A DNA stretch of 64,000 nt from an uncultured Polaribacter sp. (GCF_947496195.1 NZ_CANMBY010000001.1:868001-932000), one strand, 5' to 3'. Shown: positions 36,151 to 47,322, counted from the stretch's first letter. The notes: generated from the sequence alone by a model not told the origin. Numbers and translations are program-made.

Positions 36151-39100
36151 ATGAAAAAAACTTTTAACAAACCAACTCAATCTTCACGATTGGTATTTTT
36201 GTTTATACTTGTTTTTTTGAGCTTCACTAACTTTGATGTAGTTGCTCAAGATAAAATAACAGGTACTGTAACAGATAAAGAAGGAAACCCTTTACCTAGT
36301 GTAAGCGTACTTCAAAAAGGAACAACAAATGGGGTAAGTGCTGATTTTGATGGTAATTATTCTATAACTTTAACTTTAGGTCAAAGGATATTAACTTTTA
36401 GTTATTTAGGATTTAAAACAAAAGAGATTCCAATTCTTGGAAAAAAAGTAATTAATGTAGTTTTAGAAGAAGAATCTGAAAGTCTAGGCGAAATTGTTAT
36501 TGTTGGTTATGGTACACAGAAAAAAGAGAGTGTAGTAGGTGCTATCTCTCAAATAAAAGGTGCTGAATTAATGGAAAGGACATCTGGTGTAACAAATCTT
36601 AGAGAAGCATTGCAAGGTAACATACCAGGTGTTACTGCTATACAAGGTAATGGAACTCCTGGGGAAGATAACGTTAGGATTTTTATTCGTGGTCGAAGTT
36701 CTTGGAACGGAAATGGTACTCCTCTTGTGCTTGTTGATGGTGTAAAGAGATCGATGACCGATATAGATATGAACGATGTTGAAAATATATCGGTACTAAA
36801 AGATGCATCTGCAACTGCTGTTTTTGGTGTAGAAGGAGCTAATGGGGTAATAATAATAACTACAAAGCGAGGAAAGATAGGAAAACCTGTGCTATCGTTA
36901 AATGTAAATTCAACCATTAAAACGGTTTCTCAATTACCTGAAAAATTAAATTCTTATGATGCTTTAATACAGGCAAATAGTGCTATTTTAAGAGGGATTG
37001 CTCAAGCGCCTCTTACATGGAATAATTATACACCATTAGCTATTATAAATAGATATCGTAACCCTTCTAGTCTAGAGGAGAGTTATATTTATCCTAATGT
37101 TGATTGGGAAGATGAATTGTTGAAAGATTTTGCACAAGATTATAGAATTAATTTATCTGTACGTGGTGGTAATAAAAAAGCCAAATATTTTGGCAGTTTA
37201 GCTTATCAGACAGAAGAAGATATTTTTGATGGAGGAAGATACGATAGTGGAAGAGGCTACTTTGGTGAGTATCGTTATGATAGGTTTAATTTTAGAAGTA
37301 ATATCGATTTTAATATTACAGAAACAACTGAGTTGTCAGTTAATTTAGGTGGATTTTTAGGTATTAGAGAAACACCTGGTAATTTAGGTAATGTAACTAA
37401 TGGACTTTACTTAATAGCACCAAGTCTTTATACGCCAGTATATCCTGATGGATTGTTCGGACATCCCTTTAGTTATTTTAATGTATATAATAATCCTTTT
37501 ATTACTTTATCGGCTAACGGTTATGATAAATTTAGAACTTTTCAAATCAATACTGATTTTATACTGAAACAAAAATTAGACTTTATTACTGAAGGCTTAT
37601 CTTTTCAAGGACGATTTTCTTTAGATAATACGCAGAGAAGTAGGCAAAATTTGAATGATGGAGGCGTAATTTTTAGAATATACAATGGTGATCAAGAGAT
37701 TATTGAGCCTCTACAAGATGGAGATACACGATTTGGTTATGTGCAACCTCCTTGGACGTTAGATCCATCTGAAGTAGAGGAAGGTCAGCGACAACGTCAA
37801 ATGGTTTATGATTTTTCGTTAAATTACAAAAGAACTTTTGATGAAAAGCATAATCTAACAGCATTATTCTTGTTTAGAAGACAGGAAAGAGCTACGGGTA
37901 GTGGTACTGTTAATGCTTTTCCTAGACGACGCGAAGATTGGGTAGGAAGGGTAACTTATAACTACGATTCTAGATACTTTATAGATATAAATGGGGCATA
38001 CAATGGATCTGAGCAATATGGCCCAGGATTTCGTTTCGATTTATTTCCTTCTATAGCATTGGGTTGGACAATATCTAACGAATCTTTTATGGAAAAGAGT
38101 GAAAATTGGTTAAACAACCTTAAAATTAGAGGTTCGTATGGTCTTATTGGTGATGATGGTTTTCCAACATCAGGAGGTAGATGGAGATGGCTTACGCAGT
38201 GGCAATCTGGTAATCAAGGATCTTATTTAGTGCCAGGTAATTATGGTGGAATTTCTCCCTATACGTTTTACAGAGAATTTATTGTTGGGAATCCAAACCT
38301 TCAGTGGGAGGAAGCTGTTAAGTATAATATAGGGGTTGAGTTTTCATTATTTGATGGTTTATTAACTGGAGAGGTAGATTATTTTGCAGAAGATCGAGAT
38401 AAAGTTGTAGTTCTTGGTAATAGATTGCAAGCAGATTTAGGAGGCTTGACTGCACCACCTGCTAATTTAGGTGTAACAGAGGTAAGAGGTTATGAAATTG
38501 TTCTTGGTTCTAGTTATACTTTTGATAATGGTTTAAATCTATTTGGTAATTTCAATTTTAACCAAGCCATAGATAAAATAATAATAAGTGATGATCCATT
38601 TGGTACACCAGATTATTTAAAAGAAGCAGGTTATCCTATTGGTCAGGGTAGATCAGGCATTCCAGCTGGTATATTAACAAGTTGGGATGATGTATATAGT
38701 TCAACACCACAAACCCAAAATCAAAGTTTCGTACGTCCTGGGTATTATGATCTAGTAGATTTTGATGGAGATGGTATTTATAATTCTGAGCGAGATAATG
38801 CTCCTTTTGGTTATCCAGAACAACCTCAAAGAACTTGGAGTGCTACATTAGGTGCACGATACAAAGGTTTTAGTATTTCAGCACAGCTGTATGGTACGCA
38901 AAACGCTTCTAGATTGTTCAGTAATCAAACATTTAGTAATTCAACGCCTTTAATCTTTACACAAGATATAGATTATTGGACAGTAGATACACCAAATAAT
39001 ACAGATACCCAACCATCATTTGGAGTTCCAGGTGCAGCTAACCCTAGAGATAACTGGTTAGATGGGTCATTAACAAGGTTAAGAGCAGTCACTTTATCGT

Positions 39101-39291
39101 ATGATATTCCAAAAAAGACCTGTGAAAAACTTGGACTTAAGAAACTTCAAGTTTTCGCCAATGGAAACAACCTATTTTTATGGTCAGATTTTCCTGATGA
39201 TAGAGAGTTCAACACATCTGGGACAACAAGATCAAGAGGAGATTATCCTACCTTAAAAAGATTTAACTTCGGTTTTAATATGAATTTTTAA
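36151..39291 (+). CDS. SusC-like TonB-dependent transporter 1
   Basis: A 1046-residue outer-membrane importer of oligosaccharides. A signal peptide ends near VVAQ (residue 32). A carboxypeptidase-regulatory-like domain (about 34-115, ITGTVTDKEGNPLPSVSV) is followed by the SusC motif VGYGTQKKESVVGAIS, the plug (RGRSSWNGNGTPLVLVDGV) and a long barrel ending FGFNMNF. It is first of the operon susC1-susD1-susC2-susD2-lipoprotein and has a CAGGA box upstream. SusD1 follows 13 nt later. Confidence 0.96.
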   Translation: MKKTFNKPTQSSRLVFLFILVFLSFTNFDVVAQDKITGTVTDKEGNPLPSVSVLQKGTTNGVSADFDGNYSITLTLGQRILTFSYLGFKTKEIPILGKKVINVVLEEESESLGEIVIVGYGTQKKESVVGAISQIKGAELMERTSGVTNLREALQGNIPGVTAIQGNGTPGEDNVRIFIRGRSSWNGNGTPLVLVDGVKRSMTDIDMNDVENISVLKDASATAVFGVEGANGVIIITTKRGKIGKPVLSLNVNSTIKTVSQLPEKLNSYDALIQANSAILRGIAQAPLTWNNYTPLAIINRYRNPSSLEESYIYPNVDWEDELLKDFAQDYRINLSVRGGNKKAKYFGSLAYQTEEDIFDGGRYDSGRGYFGEYRYDRFNFRSNIDFNITETTELSVNLGGFLGIRETPGNLGNVTNGLYLIAPSLYTPVYPDGLFGHPFSYFNVYNNPFITLSANGYDKFRTFQINTDFILKQKLDFITEGLSFQGRFSLDNTQRSRQNLNDGGVIFRIYNGDQEIIEPLQDGDTRFGYVQPPWTLDPSEVEEGQRQRQMVYDFSLNYKRTFDEKHNLTALFLFRRQERATGSGTVNAFPRRREDWVGRVTYNYDSRYFIDINGAYNGSEQYGPGFRFDLFPSIALGWTISNESFMEKSENWLNNLKIRGSYGLIGDDGFPTSGGRWRWLTQWQSGNQGSYLVPGNYGGISPYTFYREFIVGNPNLQWEEAVKYNIGVEFSLFDGLLTGEVDYFAEDRDKVVVLGNRLQADLGGLTAPPANLGVTEVRGYEIVLGSSYTFDNGLNLFGNFNFNQAIDKIIISDDPFGTPDYLKEAGYPIGQGRSGIPAGILTSWDDVYSSTPQTQNQSFVRPGYYDLVDFDGDGIYNSERDNAPFGYPEQPQRTWSATLGARYKGFSISAQLYGTQNASRLFSNQTFSNSTPLIFTQDIDYWTVDTPNNTDTQPSFGVPGAANPRDNWLDGSLTRLRAVTLSYDIPKKTCEKLGLKKLQVFANGNNLFLWSDFPDDREFNTSGTTRSRGDYPTLKRFNFGFNMNF

Positions 39292-39304
39292 AAGAAAAGT
39301 AAAA

Positions 39305-41236
39305 ATGAAAAATTATACAAAAAAAATACTAATAATTTTAGGACTCGTTTTCTCTTTTTCGTGTGAAGACTACCTAGATGTTGAGCCAGATGCAGTTGTT
39401 ACTGAAGAGGATGTTTTTTCTACTTTTATTAATGCACAAGGTTTTGTAGAAGAAATGTATTCTTTAGTAGTGTCTTACGAACAGCAGGGTCATACTTTTC
39501 AAGATTTTCTTTTAGGTGATGATGGTTTTGTTGATAGACCTACAAAAGCGAGTGGCGATATTGATGCAGGAAGATTTTATGATGTGATTAGAGATAATTT
39601 CGTTTACTTAAACAATCACTATAATTCTGCATATGGATCAACAGGAACTAATTCTGCCAATGTTGAAAACAATAATTCTTTTAATAGACAAAGGCCTGGA
39701 GTATATGAAGGTAGCTTGCGTGCTATTCGTAAAGCAAATATTGTTATTAATAATGTAGAAAGTGAAGTAAATGGAGGAAGAGATTTAATGGTAAATGCTA
39801 CACAAGCAGAAAAAGATGTTATTCTTGGACAAGCTTATTTTTTTAGAGCATTTTTCCATAATGAGATTATGAAATTTTGGGGTCGTTATCCATACATAGA
39901 CAAAGTATTAGTTGATGATTTTGCAATTCAACGTCCAGAGACTTATAAGGAAGTGGCTTTAAAGGCTAATGAAGATTATAAAAAAGCTATTGAGTTATTA
40001 CCATTAGATTGGGATAAAGAAACTTATGGACAGCGAACTCTTGGAGAAAATAATGGTAGACTAACTAAATTGACAGCATATGCTTTTCAAGGTAAAAACC
40101 TACTTTTAGCTGCCAGTCCTTTAATGAAAGGTAACAATGTTAGTATAAATCCATATGACTATGATACTGAATTATGTGATATGGCAGTAGAGGCCTTTGC
40201 AGGTGCTCTTAAGTTAGCTGACGCTAACCAAGCAAGATATCGATTAGCTGCTACCTTGGATGAATTAGACGATGTATTTTGGAAATCATCAGCTCCTGGT
40301 GCATGGCCAGGTAGTACAGAGTTTATTTTTTCTGCAACAGGGGGTAGTCAGGGGCAAGCTACAAGATTTATGGCTTCAGGAGTAAATAGAGCTATTCATA
40401 CTAATTCTGCTGGATATGAGGTTATTAGTCCTACTCACAATTTTATTCATAACAATTTTGGAATGGCGAATGGTTTATCTATCGAAGATGATTTGAGTGG
40501 ACAGTTTGGAACACCAACTTATGATCCTACTAAACCATTCGAAAACAGAGATCCACGTTTTTATAAATGGCATATCATTGATGGAGATGTGATAGATCCA
40601 GGAGCAGATAATCCGCATAAAACAGCACAACTTTGGTTTGAATCTCCAACTGTAAAAGGTGTTCACAGAAGTACTAACGCAGAGAATATCAAAATATTGA
40701 ATAATACTGGGTATATGTGGACAAAGTTTTTTCCAAAAGTAGATGGTAAGTATCATACAATATGGAACCCTATTATAAATCAATATGTTGGGGTACGAAT
40801 GCATATGAGACTTACAGATGTTTATTTAATGTATGCAGAAGCTCTGCACGCATCTAAGGGAGCAAGTAATGCACCTGCATCATACAATTTGACTGCTGAG
40901 GGAGCTATTAATTTATTACGTAATAGGGCAGGTGTTCCTAACGTACATCCTAGTATTGTAGCAAATAATACTAAGTTCATGGATGAGTTAAGAAGAGAAA
41001 GATCTGTAGAGTTAAGTTATGAAGCACATAGATGGGTAGATATAAGAAGATGGGGTGTAGCTCATTTAGATAAATACAAAAGAAAATTAGCTTTAAATTT
41101 TCCACAAGATAGAAGTAGTTTTACAGAATCACTTCTTGTAGAAAGAATTTGCGAGTTTCCTAAGCACTATTGGTTACCATTTCCTATTGAGCAAACACAA
41201 ATTTATGAAGGTTTTCCTCAAAATCCAGGATGGTAA
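39305..41236 (+). CDS. SusD-like surface glycan-binding lipoprotein 1
   Basis: A 643-residue lipoprotein with lipobox FSFSC (Cys 21). The N-terminal CEDYLDVEPDAVVTEEDVF is the usual SusD start, with tetratricopeptide-like helices in the first half (GQAYFFRAFFHNEIMKFWG). The C-terminal RRERSVELSYEAHRWVDIRRWG and YWLPFPIEQTQ are the family end motifs. It caps SusC 1 and binds the glycan at the cell surface. It is longer than an average SusD, fitting a large anionic ligand. Confidence 0.95.
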   Translation: MKNYTKKILIILGLVFSFSCEDYLDVEPDAVVTEEDVFSTFINAQGFVEEMYSLVVSYEQQGHTFQDFLLGDDGFVDRPTKASGDIDAGRFYDVIRDNFVYLNNHYNSAYGSTGTNSANVENNNSFNRQRPGVYEGSLRAIRKANIVINNVESEVNGGRDLMVNATQAEKDVILGQAYFFRAFFHNEIMKFWGRYPYIDKVLVDDFAIQRPETYKEVALKANEDYKKAIELLPLDWDKETYGQRTLGENNGRLTKLTAYAFQGKNLLLAASPLMKGNNVSINPYDYDTELCDMAVEAFAGALKLADANQARYRLAATLDELDDVFWKSSAPGAWPGSTEFIFSATGGSQGQATRFMASGVNRAIHTNSAGYEVISPTHNFIHNNFGMANGLSIEDDLSGQFGTPTYDPTKPFENRDPRFYKWHIIDGDVIDPGADNPHKTAQLWFESPTVKGVHRSTNAENIKILNNTGYMWTKFFPKVDGKYHTIWNPIINQYVGVRMHMRLTDVYLMYAEALHASKGASNAPASYNLTAEGAINLLRNRAGVPNVHPSIVANNTKFMDELRRERSVELSYEAHRWVDIRRWGVAHLDKYKRKLALNFPQDRSSFTESLLVERICEFPKHYWLPFPIEQTQIYEGFPQNPGW

Positions 41237-41273
41237 TCTTAAATCAATCAACTTAAATTATTATTAAGAAAAA

Positions 41274-44200
41274 ATGAAGATAAATAAATTATATAGGTTG
41301 TTTACTTTACTTAGCTTAACATTGTTTTGCTTTAGTAATTTTACAATGGCTCAAACAAATGGAACAGAAGTAACAGCGACTGTAGTTGATGAGCAAGGTA
41401 GCCCATTAAGTGGCGTTAAAATATTTAACACTAATGGAGTTAACGTGTCTTCAGATGTCAATGGGCAATTTAAAATTACATTAAAAGATGATGAAGATTC
41501 TGTATCTCTGCAAAAGATAGGTTATGAATCATTAATTCTTACATTATCTGATTTATCTGGTAATATTACCATGAAAAAATCTCTTTTTTCAGCATCTAAA
41601 GGTGATGAATTAAAGTTAGGAGTCGTAACAAAAAATAGAAGGAATATTGTTGGAGCAATTACTTCAATCAATCCAGAAGATCGATTAACTTTTGACAATA
41701 CCCAGCGTGTAAGAAATTATATCAATGGATTAATTTTAGGTGTTAGAGGATCAGATAATATAAGAGGTATAGGAGGTGTAGGTGACGTTGTTTTTGTAAT
41801 TGATGGTGTAATTGGACGTGATCCAGATATCCTGAATATGGAAGAGGTTGAGCAAATAACAGTATTAAGAGATGCTAACTCTGTTGCCCTTTATGGTAGT
41901 CAAGGAAGAAATGGTGTTATTGTAATTAACACCAAAAGGGGTAAGGCTAATAAAAAAGAAGTAAAAGTTAATGTACTTTCTAGTTTTAGTTTACCTATTT
42001 CTTTACCTAATTATTTGGGATCTGCAGATTATATGGAATTGTATAATGAAGCTCTTTCTAATGATGGTGTGCCAGCTAATGATGGAAGAAGATTTACAAA
42101 TGATAGAATTCAAAATACGAGAAATGGTGTAAACCCTTTTGAATTTCCAGATCTAGATTTATATTCAACACAATTTGTACAACCTTTTGTACATTCTACA
42201 AATATTATTACAGAATTTTCTGGAGGTAATGATAAAAATCAATACTATGTTAATGTTGGTTGGAATCGTAACAGTGCATGGGTGGATATTAATGATGATA
42301 TTAATGCAGGAACTAATCGTTTTAATGTAAGAGGTAATATAGATTTCAGAATAAATGATTGGATTACTAGTAGTCTAGATGGTATAGCAGTAATAAGTAC
42401 AACTAAATCATCGAGAGGTAATTTATTAAATACTGCAACTACTTTAAGACCACATCTTTATTCTCCTTTTTTGCCAGTAAGTTTACTAAACACGAGTGAT
42501 CCTGGAATACAAGGACAGCTTGATGCTGCTAATACTTTTAATGGAATGCTTTTAGGAACAAGTCAGCAGTTTGGATCAGATGCACCTATAGCTTTAGCTA
42601 TTGCTGGTGGACATCAAAACACAGTTTTTCGTTCTACACAGTTTAACAATACAATTAATTTTGATTTAAACAAAATCACTAAAGGTTTATCAGCTAAAAC
42701 CTATTTGAGTTTTGATTTTTATGATTCTTACACAGCAACAATAGCAAATCAATTCAAAACCTATGAACCAACTTGGCAAGGTGGCAGAATAACTGGACTT
42801 TCTGAGTTTGGTATAGACTTAAAAGATCAAACAGAAAATCTTAGTACCAATAATTTTATTTCAAGATTCGGTTTTTATGGATTAGTAAATTACGATACTA
42901 CTATTGCCAAAGATCATTCTTTAAATACAACTTTGTTAGGCTTTTTTAATTCTCAAAGACAAAATGATACAAGGCAAACAGATATTGATTCTCACATTGG
43001 TTTTCAAGCATCTTATGATTACAAGAAGAAATTATTTGTAGATTTTACAGGAACTTATAGCAATTCTATAAAATTACCAGAAGCAAATAGAGGTGCTTTT
43101 TCACCTACTGCTGGTATAGCTTATATTTTAACAGAAGATTCTTTTTTAAAAAACAACAAGTTTATCAACTATCTTAAAATAAAAGCTTCTGGTGGTATTA
43201 TTTCATCTGATCGTGATATTAATGGTTATTACTTATATGATGAAAATTATTCAAATGGAAGTAATATTAACTGGGCAGATGGTAATTCTAATAATAGACA
43301 AAATATAACACAAGGACAAAACCTAGATTTAACATATGAAGAACGTATTGATTTTAATTTAGGTTTCGAATCTTACTTAATGAATTCACTTTGGTTAGAA
43401 GCTAATTATTTTAGAACAGAACTTGACAAGCAAGTAACATTTTTACAAGATCAATATCCTTCATTTTATGATGTCTTCAGACCTTATGATAACTTTAATA
43501 AGAATTTATACACAGGTTTTGAATTAGGTTTGAATTATAATAAAACATATGGAGATTTCTCAGTTAGTTTGGGTTCAAACATATTATACAGTCAGACAGA
43601 AAGAACTAGAATATCAGAAGTATTTGCAGAAGACTATTTACAAACACAAGGAAGAGAAATTTCAACAATTTTTGGATTAGTAGATCAAGGTTTTTATTCA
43701 GAATCAGATTTTACTACAAATACAAACGGAGAAAGAGTTTTAAACACTGGTTTACCAGCACCACAATTTGGTGGTGTACAACCAGGAGATATAAAATATC
43801 AAGATCAAAATGGCGACAATATTATAGATAACGATGATAGAGTTGCAATTGGACAATCTAGTAGTCCTTGGACTTATGCTTTTAACCTTAATTTAAGTTA
43901 TAAAAGATTTAATCTTTTTATTTTAGGTACAGGACAATCTGGTGCTAAAGGGAATAAATTGAGTAGTGGTTTTAATGAATACTATTCAGTTGATGGAAAT
44001 GATAAATATTCAGAAATTGTTTTAGGAAGATGGACTCCTCAAACAGCAAGTACAGCTACATTCCCTAGATTATCATCTCAAACAAATCAAAATAATTTTA
44101 GAACTTCTACTTTTTGGTTATATGATAATAATTATTTTACAATCAGTAGAGCACAATTAACCTATGAATTTGATGATGTTTTGGTTAAGAATTTAGGAAT

Positions 44201-44333
44201 TGATAATTTCAGTATGAATATTTCAGGAACAAATTTATTTGAGATTTCAAAAAATAGAGATGTTCGTCAATTAAGAATCGGTTCAAATCCTTTGGCTAGA
44301 ACTTTTACTCTAGGTTTAAGAGCCTCATTTTAA
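41274..44333 (+). CDS. SusC-like TonB-dependent transporter 2
   Basis: 1019 residues with a signal peptide ending at TMAQ (about residue 27). A regulatory-like domain (about 32-100) and a plug with GDVVFVIDGVIGRDPDILNMEEVEQITVLRDANSVALYGSQGRNGVIVINTKRG (key residues only) precede a barrel ending GLRASF. The familiar VGYGTQ box before the plug is replaced by LGVVTKNRRNIVGAIT, and the plug is short. The divergence from SusC 1 suggests a different oligosaccharide. Confidence 0.93.
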   Translation: MKINKLYRLFTLLSLTLFCFSNFTMAQTNGTEVTATVVDEQGSPLSGVKIFNTNGVNVSSDVNGQFKITLKDDEDSVSLQKIGYESLILTLSDLSGNITMKKSLFSASKGDELKLGVVTKNRRNIVGAITSINPEDRLTFDNTQRVRNYINGLILGVRGSDNIRGIGGVGDVVFVIDGVIGRDPDILNMEEVEQITVLRDANSVALYGSQGRNGVIVINTKRGKANKKEVKVNVLSSFSLPISLPNYLGSADYMELYNEALSNDGVPANDGRRFTNDRIQNTRNGVNPFEFPDLDLYSTQFVQPFVHSTNIITEFSGGNDKNQYYVNVGWNRNSAWVDINDDINAGTNRFNVRGNIDFRINDWITSSLDGIAVISTTKSSRGNLLNTATTLRPHLYSPFLPVSLLNTSDPGIQGQLDAANTFNGMLLGTSQQFGSDAPIALAIAGGHQNTVFRSTQFNNTINFDLNKITKGLSAKTYLSFDFYDSYTATIANQFKTYEPTWQGGRITGLSEFGIDLKDQTENLSTNNFISRFGFYGLVNYDTTIAKDHSLNTTLLGFFNSQRQNDTRQTDIDSHIGFQASYDYKKKLFVDFTGTYSNSIKLPEANRGAFSPTAGIAYILTEDSFLKNNKFINYLKIKASGGIISSDRDINGYYLYDENYSNGSNINWADGNSNNRQNITQGQNLDLTYEERIDFNLGFESYLMNSLWLEANYFRTELDKQVTFLQDQYPSFYDVFRPYDNFNKNLYTGFELGLNYNKTYGDFSVSLGSNILYSQTERTRISEVFAEDYLQTQGREISTIFGLVDQGFYSESDFTTNTNGERVLNTGLPAPQFGGVQPGDIKYQDQNGDNIIDNDDRVAIGQSSSPWTYAFNLNLSYKRFNLFILGTGQSGAKGNKLSSGFNEYYSVDGNDKYSEIVLGRWTPQTASTATFPRLSSQTNQNNFRTSTFWLYDNNYFTISRAQLTYEFDDVLVKNLGIDNFSMNISGTNLFEISKNRDVRQLRIGSNPLARTFTLGLRASF

Positions 44334-44358
44334 TTCAAACTATAAATTAGATTAACAA

Positions 44359-46083
44359 ATGAAAAGTTTAACAAAAAATATATTAATTGTATTGGTTTTA
44401 GTCGGAATGATTGGTTGTGAATTTGAACCTATTGATGAGAACCGATTAGATTTAGAAGATGTCAGTAACTTTCCTGAAAGAGCTGAAGGAATATTGTTAA
44501 ATGGATATACTGGTTTAGTAAATCAATATTCATTTTCTGAAGGAGGTACAGATGATGCAGTAAATAACAACTTAACTAATAACTATAAGCGTATTGCTTT
44601 AGGAGAGTTAAATGCACAATTTAATCCTGCATCACGTTGGGGTAATTATGAGCAAGTATTCTGGGTAAATAAATTCCTAAAAATTATCGAAGCAGGAAAA
44701 ACACAATGGAGTAGAGATACATTAACGAATACAATGTTTGAAATGCGTATGAAAGGAGAGGCATTGGCATTAAGAGGATTACATCATTTTTATGTCCTTC
44801 AAGCACATGCTGGTATTGGTCAATCAGGTCAGTTGTTAGGTATACCATACTTTACCGAGTTTATTGAATCAAATGGGAACTTTAATGTACCACGTTTATC
44901 ATTTGAAGATTCTGTTCAGGCTATTTTAGCAGATTTTGATGCTGCACTTAATTTATTACCAACAGATTATGGTTTAAGTGCAGGAAATGTAGATCCTTGG
45001 TATTCAAATTTAGATAATTTTGATTACGATAAATATGGAATAGTAAACGATAACTTTTTTGAATTACGTATTTCAGGAAGAATCGTAAAAGCTTTAAAAG
45101 CTCGTTTGGCTCTTTTTGCAGCAAGCCCTTCATTTCTAGATAATCAAAGTTATTATCAAATGGCAGCAACTAATGCCTCAGAAATTTTAAATACCATTGG
45201 AGGTGTTGCTGGTTTAGATCCAAATGGTATTGAGTTTTATGCTTCTGATGTTAACATTCAGAGTAGAGAATCTCTTTGGCGTGGTTCAATAGGAGGTAAT
45301 AGTGTTACTTTTGAAAGAAGAATGTTTCCTCCATCTGTAAATGGAAATGGTGAATTAAATCCAACTCAAAACTTTGTAGATGCATTTCCTATGTTAGATG
45401 GCACACCTATTAATAGTTCTAATACATATGATCCTCAAAATCCTTATGCAGATAGAGATCCTAGACTAGAAAAATATGTTGTAGTTAATGGTGCTGAATT
45501 TGGAGGAGGTACAATTAATACCGGTGTTGGAGGTGGAAATGATAGGATAGACTCAATTCAAGGACTATCTACAACTACTGGATATTACCTTAAAAAATTA
45601 TTACATCCTGATGTTAGACTTAATGATGATGGAACTTCTCAAGGTAAGAGACATGCAAATGTGTATTTTAGATATACTGAATTATTTTTGATATTAGCAG
45701 AAGCTGCTAACGAGATTGATGGTCCAGACCATCAAGTTAATGGTATTTCTGCTCGTGATATAATCGCTGCAATACGTAATAGAGCTGGAATTACACAACC
45801 AGATAATTACTTAGCTTCTATTGCTACAAAAGAAGATATGCGTGAGCTTATTAGAAATGAAAGACGTATAGAGTTAAGTTTTGAGGGACATAGATTTTGG
45901 GATTTAAGAAGGTGGGGAGTTAACCTAAATGAAACAGCTAGAGGCTTATTTTTCAATGGAACAAACTATCAAGAAATTCCTTCTGTAGAGACAAGAAATT
46001 ACCAATCATTTGCAACATATATGCCTATCCCTAATTCAGAGATATTAAAATTTTCTGAACTTGAGCAAAATAATGGATGGTAG
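44359..46083 (+). CDS. SusD-like surface glycan-binding lipoprotein 2
   Basis: A 574-residue lipoprotein (lipobox GMIGC, Cys 20) starting CEFEPIDENRLDLEDV. ALALRGLHHFYVLQAHAG is the TPR helix motif and RNERRIELSFEGHRFWDLRRWG, with YMPIPNSEIL near the end, are SusD hallmarks. It pairs with SusC 2, 25 nt upstream. It is shorter than SusD 1 and only distantly similar in the variable middle. Confidence 0.95.
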   Translation: MKSLTKNILIVLVLVGMIGCEFEPIDENRLDLEDVSNFPERAEGILLNGYTGLVNQYSFSEGGTDDAVNNNLTNNYKRIALGELNAQFNPASRWGNYEQVFWVNKFLKIIEAGKTQWSRDTLTNTMFEMRMKGEALALRGLHHFYVLQAHAGIGQSGQLLGIPYFTEFIESNGNFNVPRLSFEDSVQAILADFDAALNLLPTDYGLSAGNVDPWYSNLDNFDYDKYGIVNDNFFELRISGRIVKALKARLALFAASPSFLDNQSYYQMAATNASEILNTIGGVAGLDPNGIEFYASDVNIQSRESLWRGSIGGNSVTFERRMFPPSVNGNGELNPTQNFVDAFPMLDGTPINSSNTYDPQNPYADRDPRLEKYVVVNGAEFGGGTINTGVGGGNDRIDSIQGLSTTTGYYLKKLLHPDVRLNDDGTSQGKRHANVYFRYTELFLILAEAANEIDGPDHQVNGISARDIIAAIRNRAGITQPDNYLASIATKEDMRELIRNERRIELSFEGHRFWDLRRWGVNLNETARGLFFNGTNYQEIPSVETRNYQSFATYMPIPNSEILKFSELEQNNGW

Positions 46084-46123
46084 TGTATTTTTGTAATTTA
46101 AAAGAATAAAAAATTAGATAAAG

Positions 46124-47293
46124 ATGAAAAAATTTTTATTAATATGTGCAATGGCCTTTAGTATATTGGCTTGTGAAAATCAAATAAACGAATTTCCAGA
46201 TTTTGGATCTACTTCAGTATATTTTCCTTTTCAAACTCCAGTAAGAACATTAATCCAAGGTAAATATGATTTAGGATTCAATGATAATGATAATAAGGGA
46301 AGATTTGAAATTGGTGTTATTATGACAGGAGTTTATAATAATAGTATAGATAGAAAAGTACATTTTGAGTTAGCTCCTGAATTAATAGATGCTGCTGCCT
46401 TAGGTGTTGATACTGTAAATGTAGAATTGTTACCAGCTTCGTATTATACTATAGAACAACAAAGTCCAGTCACAATCCCTGCTGGTTCTATAGATGGTCG
46501 TATACCAATTCAATTAAATGATGCCTTTTTTGATGATCCAAAATCTTTTGCAGAATTTGGTGAAGTGCATTACGTAATTCCATTAAAAATTACAAATTTT
46601 GAAAATTTAGATTCACTTTTAGTGGGTGTTCCAGCTGATGGTGTATCAAACCCAATCAGAATTAAAGAAGATGATTGGCAGATATTACCTAAGGATTATA
46701 CTCTTTTTGGAATTAAGTATATGAATAAATATCAAGGTATTTATTTAAGACGTGGAGAGGATGCAGTTAAAGGATTTGTTGGATTGGAAAAGGTTTTTGC
46801 AAATGGAAATCCGACAGAATCAGAAACGAAGGTCATAGATAGCTCTACAGTTTATCGAGCTGAATTTGTTGTTGGCGATGAATTACTTCCATTATCAACT
46901 GCAGGCAGAAAAGTAGCCAATACTACTATTGGCGTTAGAAGAGCAGATCCAGATCTTGCTACTAATAATACATTGTCTTTAAAATTAACATTCAACGATA
47001 ATGAAGAAATTATTGTAACTAATGCTGACCCAAATAGTACTGTTACTGTTACAGGTTCAGGAAAGTTTATAGAAGATGGAGACGAATGGGGAGGAAAAAG
47101 TAGAGACGTAATTTACTTAGATTTTCAATACCGAGAATTAGAAGTTGAAGTCACAGAGGAATTCTTTTTTGGTTCGTTAGTTTCGACAACAACAGCAACA
47201 CTTGATTTGTTACACACTGTTAAAGATACTTTAGTTATTAGAGATAGAGACGTTAAATTTGAGGAATTTACAATCAATTTACAAAAACAATAA
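46124..47293 (+). CDS. Surface lipoprotein with DUF1735-like domain (candidate SGBP)
   Basis: A 389-residue lipoprotein (lipobox SILAC, Cys 17). Residues about 30-170 resemble the beta-sandwich DUF1735/BT_3987-like domain often found next to SusD (VYFPFQTPVRTLIQGKYDLG...). The C-terminal half is beta-rich and could be a second binding domain. Its place right behind SusD 2 fits a surface glycan-binding protein. The assignment to the exact domain family is moderate. Confidence 0.75.
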   Translation: MKKFLLICAMAFSILACENQINEFPDFGSTSVYFPFQTPVRTLIQGKYDLGFNDNDNKGRFEIGVIMTGVYNNSIDRKVHFELAPELIDAAALGVDTVNVELLPASYYTIEQQSPVTIPAGSIDGRIPIQLNDAFFDDPKSFAEFGEVHYVIPLKITNFENLDSLLVGVPADGVSNPIRIKEDDWQILPKDYTLFGIKYMNKYQGIYLRRGEDAVKGFVGLEKVFANGNPTESETKVIDSSTVYRAEFVVGDELLPLSTAGRKVANTTIGVRRADPDLATNNTLSLKLTFNDNEEIIVTNADPNSTVTVTGSGKFIEDGDEWGGKSRDVIYLDFQYRELEVEVTEEFFFGSLVSTTTATLDLLHTVKDTLVIRDRDVKFEEFTINLQKQ

Positions 47294-47322
47294 ATAACTA
47301 ATTATTATTTAGTTTATAATTT

